The notes under the pieces were generated by a model, which had not been told where the DNA came from, made no database searches, and worked only from the letters and a program-made list of their open reading frames with translations. From positions 1 to 64,000 of the forward strand of contig JAIEFT010000044.1 of NCBI GenBank assembly GCA_029066805.1: a DNA stretch of 64,000 nt. The letters are read 5' to 3'. Source of the DNA: Clostridiales bacterium (GTDB taxonomy: Bacteria; Bacillota; Clostridia; Christensenellales; Pumilibacteraceae). The position numbers were made by a program, and so were the translations under genes. This document shows positions 50,433 to 57,642 of the stretch, piece by piece; positions within the stretch are counted from its first letter, which is position 1; each line of letters opens with the position of its first letter.

Positions 50433-51080
50433 TTACAGATTGCGAATTATTTTAACTACCTCTGCGGGCGTAGCGGCAATATAGTCCGCGCCCGCTTCCG
50501 TAAGCTCCGCCATGTCGCCGTAGCCGTACAGCACGCCCATGGACTTGAGCCCGTTACTCTTTGCGCCCAGTATGTCGTGGTTACGGTCGCCGATCATTAA
50601 GGTTTTTGTTTTGTCGAAACCCGTATTTGAAATAGCATATTCTATTACTTGCGCCTTTTGCGCGCGACTTGTATCCATTGACGCGCCTGCGACAAATACG
50701 AAGTATTCGTTTAGTCCGAAATGCTCGGTTATTCTGCGGGAGAAGTGTTCGGGCTTGCTTGTGGCTACCGCCATGGTTTTGCCCATGTCTTTCAGTTGGT
50801 GCAGCATTTGTTTTACACCGTCGTACACGCGGTTTTCCTTCCAGCCGCGCTCGGAGAAGTATTCGCGGTAAAGAGTAACGGCGCGGCTAACTTGCGTCTC
50901 GTCGCCGTTGAAAATCTTTCCGAACGAATTAAAGATAGGCGGGCCTATAAAAAAGTTTAAATCGGCTTTGGTGTAGGAATTTACGCCCAAATTTTCGAGC
51001 GCGTACAGCGCGGCGTTTGCTATGCCCTCAAACGAGTCGGTCAGCGTTCCGTCCAAATCAAATAATATACTGTCGAACAT
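50433..51080 (-). CDS. HAD-family phosphoglycolate phosphatase-like hydrolase
   Basis: 215 residues. The nucleophile motif FDLDGTLTDSFEG lies near residue 7 and the second Asp acts as acid/base. ATSKPEHFSRR near 105 is motif II, and MIGDRNHDILGAKSNGLKSM near 166 holds motifs III and IV. A helical cap at residues 15-80 places it in the phosphoglycolate phosphatase/pyrophosphatase subfamily. The exact substrate is open. It begins 2 bases after the stop of the TtcA-like gene and shares its promoter. Confidence 0.88.
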   Translation of the reverse strand: MFDSILFDLDGTLTDSFEGIANAALYALENLGVNSYTKADLNFFIGPPIFNSFGKIFNGDETQVSRAVTLYREYFSERGWKENRVYDGVKQMLHQLKDMGKTMAVATSKPEHFSRRITEHFGLNEYFVFVAGASMDTSRAQKAQVIEYAISNTGFDKTKTLMIGDRNHDILGAKSNGLKSMGVLYGYGDMAELTEAGADYIAATPAEVVKIIRNL

Positions 51081-51082
51081 AT

Positions 51083-51811
51083 CTAATCCTTTTTATTCGG
51101 TTTAATCAAATTGTTGCGCTCCGGGTGGGTGAGCGCCGAGTGCGCACGCTCGAAAGCGTCGGGCGTGACGCGGCACATATCGGCTATAAGCGACTTCATG
51201 GTTTCGCGTTCGGTGTTGCCGTTGGCGGGACATGGGTTGTGTACTACATGTATGTCGTTTTCTCGCACAAACGCCGCCGTCTCTTTTTCGCGCACGTACA
51301 GAAGCGGGCGAATGAGCTTTATTCCCGAGCGGTCGAGATACGACTTGGGCTGTAAAGTGCTAAGCCGTCCCTCGTACAGCATGCTCAATAGAAATGTCTC
51401 CACCATGTCGTCTGCGTTGTGCCCGAGCGCGAGCACGTTGTAGCCGAGTTCGTTCAGCTTGTTGTCCAGCGCTCCGCGCCGCATTTTTGCGCACAGAGAA
51501 CACGGATTTTTCTCCTTGCGCTCCTCGAAGACTATGGGCGCGATCTGCGTCTCCACGATGTGCAGCGGAACGTTCAGCTGTTCGCACACGGGCACGAGCG
51601 TGGAGAAGTCGCAGCCCGCGCCCGCGTCGATAACCACCGCGCACAGCTCGAACGGGTTAGGGCAAAACCTTTTGTAGCCGCTTAGAGCATACAAAAGCGC
51701 GAGCGAATCTTTGCCGCCCGAAAGCCCCACCGCTATTCGGTCGCCCGACTCTATCAATCCGAAGTCGGCGTCGCACTTGCGTGTTAAAGATAGTAGCTTT
51801 TGCAGTTTCAT
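51083..51811 (-). CDS. TtcA-family tRNA 2-thiocytidine biosynthesis-like protein
   Basis: 242 residues. The PP-loop SGGKDSLALLYALSG near residue 30 binds ATP, and the CxxC in NPCSLCAKMRRGALD near 120 plus a later Cys in NPCPANGN near 193 fit the iron-sulfur type of the family. GHNADDMVETFLLSMLYEGR near 146 is also typical. TtcA thiolates cytidine 32 of tRNAs; related PP-loop proteins act on other bases, so the target is not certain. TTGCAA-N17-TATAAT on the minus strand ends 8 bases before the ATG, with no ribosome site. Confidence 0.85.
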   Translation of the reverse strand: MKLQKLLSLTRKCDADFGLIESGDRIAVGLSGGKDSLALLYALSGYKRFCPNPFELCAVVIDAGAGCDFSTLVPVCEQLNVPLHIVETQIAPIVFEERKEKNPCSLCAKMRRGALDNKLNELGYNVLALGHNADDMVETFLLSMLYEGRLSTLQPKSYLDRSGIKLIRPLLYVREKETAAFVRENDIHVVHNPCPANGNTERETMKSLIADMCRVTPDAFERAHSALTHPERNNLIKPNKKD

Positions 51812-51818
51812 TATAGAT

Positions 51819-51847
51819 ATTATAATTCAACTAAAAAAATATTGCAA
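51819..51847 (-). promoter_or_regulatory. promoter of the ttcA-like/HAD operon (leaderless geometry)
   Basis: On the minus strand: TTGCAA (51847-51842), a 17-base spacer and TATAAT (51824-51819). The ATG starts at 51811, leaving 0-1 leader bases. Confidence 0.7.
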
Positions 51848-51868
51848 TAAAATTAGCGTCCTAAATCC

Positions 51869-51932
51869 TTGACTTAAACGCCGTTTTAAGGTATAATTAA
51901 TCGGTATAATTATTATGCGGTGTATTCCGCAT
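51869..51932 (+). promoter_or_regulatory. promoter and leader hairpin of rpmH
   Basis: TTGACT (51869-51874), a 17-base spacer and TATAAT (51892-51897). The leader carries ATGCGG/CCGCAT (51915-51932) around TGTATT, followed by T residues and the ribosome site GGAG. The rpmG-secE leader at 13.58 kb has a similar small hairpin. Confidence 0.75.
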
Positions 51933-51946
51933 TTTTGGAGAACATC

Positions 51947-52096
51947 ATGAAAAGAACTTATCAACCGAAAAAACGTCAACAGCGCAAGGTTCACGGCTTC
52001 CGTCAGAGAATGAAAACACAGGGCGGCCGCCGCGTGCTTAAAAACCGTCGCAACAAGGGTCGTAAAAATCTTACGCCCGCGCCGCTCGGCAAATAA
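51947..52096 (+). CDS. rpmH: 50S ribosomal protein L34
   Basis: 49 residues: [18 protein letters not shown], then [20 protein letters not shown] and a short C-terminal extension ([11 protein letters not shown]), a few residues longer than usual. L34 is a small basic protein of the large subunit. TTGGAG gives the start. rnpA follows with no gap. dnaA, often found upstream in the opposite direction, is not here. Confidence 0.97.
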   Translation: MKRTYQPKKRQQRKVHGFRQRMKTQGGRRVLKNRRNKGRKNLTPAPLGK

Positions 52097-52432
52097 TTGC
52101 TAAGCAAAGCAAACAGACTGAATAAGCACGGCTCGTTCGCATACGTTTACCGCAAGGGCAAGCGTGTTTCCGAGCCCGACGTAGTTTTGATTTTTACCGC
52201 CGCCCCCGCGCATTCCGTTCGGGTGGGGTTTTCGGTATCAAACAAAGTGGGCAAGGCTGTTGTCCGCAACAAGGTCAAAAGGCGATTGCGTTCGGCTGTG
52301 CAGGCGCGTATTCCGTCCATGCGCGGCTGTCAGGCAATTGTGCTGGCTAAGCCCGGCGCGGCGGACAAGTCGTTTGAGACGCTGTCCTGCGAGCTTGAGC
52401 GGCTATTGTACAAAGCGGAGCTGCTGAAATGA
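52097..52432 (+). CDS. rnpA: ribonuclease P protein component
   Basis: 111 residues starting with TTG directly after the rpmH stop. Family features: LSKANRLNKHGSFAYVYRKG at the start, then VRVGFSVSNKVGKAVVRNKV with KRRLRSAV, the RNA-binding RNR-type motif near residue 55. It binds the RNase P RNA and helps recognise pre-tRNA leaders. No ribosome site other than the end of rpmH is visible, so translational coupling is likely. The end overlaps yidD by 4 bases (ATGA). Confidence 0.95.
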   Translation: MLSKANRLNKHGSFAYVYRKGKRVSEPDVVLIFTAAPAHSVRVGFSVSNKVGKAVVRNKVKRRLRSAVQARIPSMRGCQAIVLAKPGAADKSFETLSCELERLLYKAELLK

Positions 52433-52713
52433 CCCAAAAAGTCAAGCGCGTCATTATTAGCATAGTCACGTTTAGGTGGTTATTTTTGGGGCTGGTGTAC
52501 TTTTACAAAAAGTGCATTTCGCCGCTGACGCCGGATGTGTGCATTTACACGCCCAGCTGTTCCACGTACATGGTGGAGGCGATCAAAAAGTTTGGCGTGA
52601 TACGCGGCATATTTTTGGGCACTAAACGTCTGCTTAGGTGTGTTCCTTGGAAAGCGGGAGGGTTCGATCCCGTTCCCGACAACCCCCACGGAGATATGAA
52701 ATGGCTGTTTTGA
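52429..52713 (+). CDS. yidD: membrane protein insertion efficiency factor YidD
   Basis: 94 residues. Typical YidD text is YFYKKCISPLTPDVCIYTPS, then CSTYMVEAIKKFGVIRG and RCVPWKAGGFDPVPD, with three conserved cysteines. It is a small membrane-associated protein that assists YidC-mediated insertion. It overlaps rnpA by 4 bases and yidC by 13. Confidence 0.96.
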   Translation: MTQKVKRVIISIVTFRWLFLGLVYFYKKCISPLTPDVCIYTPSCSTYMVEAIKKFGVIRGIFLGTKRLLRCVPWKAGGFDPVPDNPHGDMKWLF

Positions 52714-54176
52714 ATTCCGTATTTGCATTTTTGGGCGCAGTGCCGACATCTATTACGCCGTCGGTAGCCGCGCCCGGGAGTATGTGGCACTTGCTCATAC
52801 TGAATGTGTTCGCGTTTGTCGCAGACTACGGTTGGCGCATTGTCGTGTTCACTTTGCTGTTAAAGCTGGTGCTTTCGCCGCTCGATTTTTATCAGCGGTA
52901 CAAAATGCACAAAAACCAAAAAATAACCGAGCGCCTCAAGCCGACTATGGAGAAGATCCAAAAACAGTACGGCGGCGATAAACAGGCGTTCTCGCAAAAA
53001 CAAATGGAGCTTAACCGCAAAGAGGGTTACAGCTATTTTTCGTCGTGTCTGCCTATGATAGTCACCATGGTCGTGTTCATTACGCTGTGGATCTCCATGC
53101 AGACTATTGCGGAGTACATGACTTTTAAAGAATACACTACCATGTACGACGAGTACCGCTATGTTCGCTGTCAGATATACGACCCCGACGAGGCGCACGA
53201 GGATTTGACCGAAGCGCAATGCGCGCAGTATGACGCCATCGCCGTGCGCGTCGGTCAGGACGTCGTTTACCAAATGTACTACTACGGACTGGACGAAGGC
53301 TACACGCAAAAGCTGCTCGATAACGCCGAGTACAAAGCTGTAATTCCCAAAGGCTTCACGGTAATGCGCGAGGGGACAAGCAGTGTAAGCAAGGTTCAAA
53401 AGTCATTCCTTTGGATCAAAAACATATGGGCGCCCGACGTGCCTTGGGGCGATCGTGCCATACTCGATTGGGACACGTTCTACAAAAGCGTAGACGATTA
53501 CAAGGACGCGGATACGAGCAAAGTCCCGACCGGCGAGCACACCAAAGCGTTCAACGCCAAAATGTACAACGAGGTTATGGGCAAGCTGTTAAACGACAAG
53601 ACTGCAAGCCGCACCAACGGTTATTTGATTTTGCCCATACTTGTAGTATTGCTGTCGCTCGGCTCGCAAATCCTGACTATGGTGCAGCAAAAGCGCGCCG
53701 GACAGGTCAACGCGCAGGGCGGAACTGCCACGACCATGAAGGTTATGATGGTTATTATGCCGATAATGATGGCTGTGTTCGCATTGCAATACGCGTCGAT
53801 TTTCGCACTGTACATGGTAATGAACAGCGCAACAACTCTGTTCTTTAACGCGCTGTTCAGCGGCATTATCAAACTGATGGACAACCGTAAGCGCAACCGT
53901 AAATACGGCATAGTCTCTGGCAGTACCAGAAGCGCCGCAAAAAGCTCGCCTATTATCCATTACGTAAAAGGCGCAAATCCTAATGCTGGCGCAAAAGAAA
54001 GTGCGCTCGACACGATTGCCGACGCTACGTCTGTCGGTGACGCGGGTGACGGAGGGAACGGCAAAAAGAGTAAAAAAGCCAAAGCCTCAAGGGCTGCGGT
54101 CGTTCAGCGCGGCGGCAGACCCGACCCCAACGATCTTATGGGCGTCGATATGTCAAAGAATAACAGAAAAAAATAA
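52701..54176 (+). CDS. yidC: membrane protein insertase YidC/Oxa1 with enlarged extracytoplasmic loop
   Basis: 491 residues, against about 260 in Bacillus SpoIIIJ. The conserved core is present: the amphipathic start, YGWRIVVFTLLLKLVLSPLD near residue 43, KITERLKPTMEKIQKQYGGD near 72 and the later helices (ILVVLLSLGSQILTMVQQK; ALQYASIFALYMVMNSAT). Between the second and third conserved helices lies an insertion of about 170 residues (roughly 135-300), hydrophilic and rich in Tyr and Asp. A basic, low-complexity cytoplasmic tail follows. The start is ATG 52701 after GGAGAT. Confidence 0.92.
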   Translation: MAVLNSVFAFLGAVPTSITPSVAAPGSMWHLLILNVFAFVADYGWRIVVFTLLLKLVLSPLDFYQRYKMHKNQKITERLKPTMEKIQKQYGGDKQAFSQKQMELNRKEGYSYFSSCLPMIVTMVVFITLWISMQTIAEYMTFKEYTTMYDEYRYVRCQIYDPDEAHEDLTEAQCAQYDAIAVRVGQDVVYQMYYYGLDEGYTQKLLDNAEYKAVIPKGFTVMREGTSSVSKVQKSFLWIKNIWAPDVPWGDRAILDWDTFYKSVDDYKDADTSKVPTGEHTKAFNAKMYNEVMGKLLNDKTASRTNGYLILPILVVLLSLGSQILTMVQQKRAGQVNAQGGTATTMKVMMVIMPIMMAVFALQYASIFALYMVMNSATTLFFNALFSGIIKLMDNRKRNRKYGIVSGSTRSAAKSSPIIHYVKGANPNAGAKESALDTIADATSVGDAGDGGNGKKSKKAKASRAAVVQRGGRPDPNDLMGVDMSKNNRKK

Positions 54177-54207
54177 TTTGCCTCAGAGCAAAAGGTAGGT
54201 ATATAAA

Positions 54208-55077
54208 GTGGCTAACGAATTTACCGCAAAAAAAGTGGACGACGCCATCAAGCTAGGTCTTGCCCAGCTTGGCGCGAGCCTTGATGAAGTTAAAGTAGAA
54301 GTACTAGATCAGGGCGGACTGTTCCGCAAGGCAAAGGTTCGCCTTACTTTAGAGCGCGAGGAAGAACCCAAAAAGGAAGAGATCGCGCCCGAGAAAATAC
54401 AGAAAAAGCCCGAGCCGCCGACCGAGAAAAAGCCCGAGCCCAAGCATACGGAAAAACAAAAGTCTGCGGAGAAGGTAGAACCCAAGCCCGAAAAAAAGCC
54501 GACTGAAAAGGTTGAGCACAGCGCCGAAAAAAAGACTGAAAGCAAAAAGGCGCATAGTGCAGACAAGGTTAAAAACGCGGAAGCGGGCGAAGTCGCCGAG
54601 TCGCACCCTGCAAAGACATCCGAGGAGACCAAGCAGGCAATCGCGCGCGCGACGGAATTTATTGCCGAGCTTGTTAAAAAAATGGGCTTTACCGAAGCTA
54701 CTGTCGAGGCGCAGGAAAACGGCGACGTAGCGATTACCGCGCCCGACGGCGACGATTCGCTCATTATAGGCAGACACGGCGAAACGCTTTCCGCTATATC
54801 GTTCCTTGCCGAAACATTGGGGCGTGCGGAAAAACAGCATGTTAATATAGTTGCCGACTGCAACGGTTATCGCGGACGTCGCGCCGCGTCGCTCACCGCC
54901 ATGGCAAAACGCCGCGCGGGAGAGGCTGTTGCCAAACACCGCAAAATCAAGCTCGAGCCTATGGAGCGCGTGGATCGCCGCACCATTCACAATGCACTCG
55001 GCGACGACGACAGAGTTACCACCGCGTCCGAGGGCAAAGAGCCGTACAGATATATTGTAATTATACCTAAGAAATAA
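54208..55077 (+). CDS. jag: Jag/KhpB RNA-binding protein
   Basis: 289 residues starting at GTG after AAAGGTAGG. The N-terminal Jag_N domain (residues 1-50, EFTAKKVDDAIKLGLAQLGA) is followed by a very long Lys/Glu/Pro linker (about 50-145). A KH domain (FIAELVKKMGFTEATVEAQE then LIIGRHGETLSAISFLAETL near 190) and a C-terminal R3H domain (ERVDRRTIHNALGDDDRV) close the protein. It binds RNA with KhpA and affects cell size and the division machinery. It follows yidC as usual; mnmE, the common next gene, is absent. Confidence 0.94.
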   Translation: MANEFTAKKVDDAIKLGLAQLGASLDEVKVEVLDQGGLFRKAKVRLTLEREEEPKKEEIAPEKIQKKPEPPTEKKPEPKHTEKQKSAEKVEPKPEKKPTEKVEHSAEKKTESKKAHSADKVKNAEAGEVAESHPAKTSEETKQAIARATEFIAELVKKMGFTEATVEAQENGDVAITAPDGDDSLIIGRHGETLSAISFLAETLGRAEKQHVNIVADCNGYRGRRAASLTAMAKRRAGEAVAKHRKIKLEPMERVDRRTIHNALGDDDRVTTASEGKEPYRYIVIIPKK

Positions 55078-55080
55078 TTT

Positions 55081-55185
55081 AATGCAGAAGAATGCAGAAT
55101 GAAGAATTAGGGATAGGATGATTTAATAAGGGCGGCGTTGCCGCAGTCTATAACTATTCACTATTATTTATTCACTAAAATATCG
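55081..55185. repeat. family C and inverted family B repeats
   Basis: ATGCAGAAGAATGCAGAATG (55082-55101) is a family C piece. The rest, read on the minus strand, is a family B copy: TAGTGAATAAATAATAGTG then a GACTGCGGCAACGCCGCC centre near 55124-55150. Confidence 0.6.
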
Positions 55186-55192
55186 GGTATTT

Positions 55193-55768
55193 ATGAAGTT
55201 CAGAAAAGGCATTTACATAATATTCTTTTTTGTCGGGCTGACGCTGTTTGCGTTCAGCCTTATGCCGTTTTTCAGGGAGTTTCATGACGATACGTTTTGG
55301 ATAATGACTCTTGTAAGCGTTGCGCTTATGATATTCTGCCTTGTTGCGCTTTTTTACAAGCCGAGGGAGAAGGTCAAGCTCAACTCCAAATACGAGCGAA
55401 AGCAATTGCTTTTGACGCCGCCGGAGTACAACTTTCTTTTGGTTCTGCGCCAAGTCAAGCCCGAAAAGTACGAGGTTGTACCGCAGGTCGCGCTAAACAG
55501 CGTTATCGAAAAAAAGACAAACACGTCCTACCGCAGCGAGCTGTTCCGCGTGTGCGATTATTGCTTTGTGGACAAGGATACATTCGAGCCGTTGCTGCTG
55601 GTCGAGCTTAACGACAGATCGCACCTGCGCGCAGACAGGCAGGACCGTGACGCCAAGGTCGCCGCAATTTGCGCGGCGGCAAAAATCCCGCTTGTTACGT
55701 TCTGGCAGGACGGGGATTTGAGCTACCCGACCGTGCGCAAGACGGTGCTCAAGGCGATACTTAAATAG
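55193..55768 (+). CDS. DUF2726 domain membrane protein
   Basis: 191 residues. Two N-terminal membrane helices (residues 6-25 and 38-60) precede a DUF2726 domain: LLTPPEYNFLLVLRQV near 70, YEVVPQVALNSVI near 92, VCDYCFVDKDTFEPLLLVEL near 120, then a DRSH motif and later PLVTFWQDGD. DUF2726 has a restriction-endonuclease-like appearance (D, ExD/ELND, and a downstream basic residue) and its members are poorly studied. No ribosome site is evident. The stop codon is directly followed by a structured repeat. Confidence 0.8.
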   Translation: MKFRKGIYIIFFFVGLTLFAFSLMPFFREFHDDTFWIMTLVSVALMIFCLVALFYKPREKVKLNSKYERKQLLLTPPEYNFLLVLRQVKPEKYEVVPQVALNSVIEKKTNTSYRSELFRVCDYCFVDKDTFEPLLLVELNDRSHLRADRQDRDAKVAAICAAAKIPLVTFWQDGDLSYPTVRKTVLKAILK

Positions 55769-55929
55769 AAGAACCTCTGCACAAGTTCGTGCGCGGTATT
55801 GCTATAAATTTTCGTGCTACGTGCGTCTATATGTTGTGGACGTAGCGCTGCTACGACCGACAACATATATCCTTCGTATCACACAAATTTCCGACGCAAC
55901 TTTCACGCGTCACTTATGCAGAGGTTCTT
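55769..55929 (+). repeat. structured repeat element, probable divergent family D copy 5
   Basis: Fills the gap exactly. Outer stem of 13 bp: AAGAACCTCTGCA (55769-55781) with TGCAGAGGTTCTT (55917-55929), the latter ending one base before the ATG at 55930. Inner pairings: AAATTT (55806-55811) with AAATTT (55885-55890); TATGTTGT (55830-55837) with ACAACATA (55860-55867); CGTAGC (55841-55846) with GCTACG (55850-55855). The unpaired CTACGTGC is shared with other family D copies. The right outer arm contains the ribosome site. Confidence 0.7.
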
Positions 55930-56769
55930 ATGAAATGCTATGATTGTCCGCGCGCGTGCGGCGCTGACCGCGAGGGTGGAAAAACAGGCGTATGCGGCGG
56001 CGGAAAAAATGCTCGCGTCGCAAAAATAATAGAAAACTTTTCGTATGAAGAGCCGTGCTTAGGAAAAGAAGTGACCGCCGTGTTTTTCGGTGGGTGCGCG
56101 CTCGGCTGCTCGTACTGCCAAAATTACAAAATCAGTCGCGGCAGCATAGGCGAGCAGTACGACGACTCTGCGCTTGCACAGCTGTTTGACGGTGCGAAAA
56201 ACGCGATTGATTTGATCACGCCGTCGCACTATCTTTATGCGATAGAGCGTGCGGTGCATTTGTGTAAGCATGAACACGTGTTCATATATAACACGTCTGG
56301 CTACGAAACGCTTAGCGCGGTGGATAGAGCAAGCGCGTTTACCGACGTTTTTCTTGCCGACTTTAAGTATGCGGACAGCAAGGCTGCCGTACGCTTCTCC
56401 CGCGCGCCCGATTACTGCGACGTTGCTACTGCGGCTATACAAAGAATGCGGGCGAATATAAAAGACGTTTGGACGGAAACGAACGGAGAGCGCATGCTCA
56501 GGCGCGGGCTTATTGTGCGGCATTTGGTGCTGCCCGGGCATGTCGAAAATTCGATTGCCGCGCTCGATATTATTAAGGAGCGTTTGGGCACGGACACAGT
56601 TATTTCGCTTATGAGCCAGTTCACGCCAAACGGCGTGGGCGAGCCGAATGAGCGCTTGCGCAAGATAGAGTACAAGCTTGTTGTGGAGCATGCGCAAAAA
56701 CTCGGATTTAATAGCGGATATATACAAGAGTTTTCTTCGGCGGACGGGAAGTACACGCCCGATTTTTAG
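55930..56769 (+). CDS. PflX-like radical SAM protein (pyruvate formate-lyase activase homologue)
   Basis: 279 residues. It opens with extra cysteines (CYDCPRACGADREGG and GVCGG), then the radical SAM triad in FFGGCALGCSYCQNYKIS near residue 50. Later blocks FIYNTSGYET, VFLADFKYADSKA and VLPGHVENS are usual for PflX/activase-like proteins. The N-terminal cysteines may bind a second cluster. No glycyl radical enzyme is next to it, so the target is unknown. The ribosome site AGAGG is inside the outer stem of the preceding repeat element. Confidence 0.85.
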   Translation: MKCYDCPRACGADREGGKTGVCGGGKNARVAKIIENFSYEEPCLGKEVTAVFFGGCALGCSYCQNYKISRGSIGEQYDDSALAQLFDGAKNAIDLITPSHYLYAIERAVHLCKHEHVFIYNTSGYETLSAVDRASAFTDVFLADFKYADSKAAVRFSRAPDYCDVATAAIQRMRANIKDVWTETNGERMLRRGLIVRHLVLPGHVENSIAALDIIKERLGTDTVISLMSQFTPNGVGEPNERLRKIEYKLVVEHAQKLGFNSGYIQEFSSADGKYTPDF

Positions 56770-56835
56770 TGAATAGATAATAGTGAATAGTGAATAATGA
56801 CGGACTGCGCTTTGCGCCATTATTAAATCGATCGA
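56767..56835. repeat. family B repeat, copy 4 (truncated)
   Basis: GTGAATAGATAATAGTGAAT (56769-56788) then GACGGACTGCGCTTTGCGCC (56800-56819) and ATTATTAAAT. The right arm of the palindrome is missing. Confidence 0.6.
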
Positions 56836-56870
56836 ATTCTAATCTAAATGCCGAATTATCTTACAAGTAC

Positions 56871-56899
56871 TTGATTTTTAATGCACAAAATTGTATAAT
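56871..56899 (+). promoter_or_regulatory. promoter of the LRR protein operon
   Basis: TTGATT (56871-56876), a 17-base spacer and TATAAT (56894-56899). The leader of about 29 bases contains the strong site GGGAGGG before the ATG at 56935. Confidence 0.75.
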
Positions 56900-56934
56900 A
56901 GAAGTGCTATAAATTTCACCGAAGGGAGGGCAAA

Positions 56935-57642
56935 ATGGCGGTTTGGATATTTGCGTTGATCGTTTTGGTAGCTGTTTTTCTTATTGTTGCTACCTTGGTT
57001 TTGCCTAAACTTTTTTTACACAACAAGTGCGCGCTTACAGGATCTATCGACAGAGGCATAAGGCGCACGGTCACTCGGAACGGGGAGAGCTGTTTGTACG
57101 AGCCGTCGCCGTCTATACGCAAGTACATAAAAAAATACGTGCTTACAGTTTGCGACGACAAAAAAGCGCTTGTGTGCAAGCTTGGCAAAAGCTTTAAATT
57201 TTTGGACTACGATATAGTCGTATTCGACAGTCAAAATAAAGTACGGTGCATACTAAACGTTAAAGAGGCGTTGCGGGACAGCGGTTACACGCGCGTAATC
57301 CGCTTGCCGGACGAGGCGGCGTATGTGTCGCTGAACATTAACGGTGTTGACGACATTATTTTCCCGCGGCGCGTGCTCAGCCGCGTATCAAGCGTTAAGG
57401 TGCTCCTGTTTGCATTGTGCAGTGCGGCGCTTGTGCTTTTTACAGTTGTGGGAATAAGGGTTTGTTGTTCGTATCTGTTAGGAGGGGTGTTTAGCGAAAG
57501 TCTTTTGGTGGAGGGGCGCAGCGCTGTCTTCACCGTTATTATCGGCAGTGTTGTGGCGTTTGCGGATTTGGCATTGACGCTGATTTTTGTGTTCATTATT
57601 AATAATAAGAGCGCGAGCAAGAAAGAAAGGAAGCCCGAATGA
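56935..57642 (+). CDS. membrane protein co-transcribed with the giant LRR protein, unknown function
   Basis: 235 residues. An N-terminal helix (IFALIVLVAVFLIVATLVLP) is followed by a soluble domain (residues 30-150; RRTVTRNGESCLYEPSPSIR, DYDIVVFDSQNKVRCILNV) and two more helices near 160-185 and 200-225 (VLLFALCSAALVLFTVVG; VFTVIIGSVVAFADLALTLI). It ends in a basic tail. No family was recognised. The stop codon overlaps the next start (ATGA), which points to coupled translation and a shared complex. Confidence 0.72.
   Translation: MAVWIFALIVLVAVFLIVATLVLPKLFLHNKCALTGSIDRGIRRTVTRNGESCLYEPSPSIRKYIKKYVLTVCDDKKALVCKLGKSFKFLDYDIVVFDSQNKVRCILNVKEALRDSGYTRVIRLPDEAAYVSLNINGVDDIIFPRRVLSRVSSVKVLLFALCSAALVLFTVVGIRVCCSYLLGGVFSESLLVEGRSAVFTVIIGSVVAFADLALTLIFVFIINNKSASKKERKPE

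Noticed and set aside
51812-51946. Replication origin next to rpmH
   Set aside because: rpmH is often near dnaA and oriC, but no dnaA gene or cluster of DnaA boxes is seen; the gap holds two divergent promoters only.
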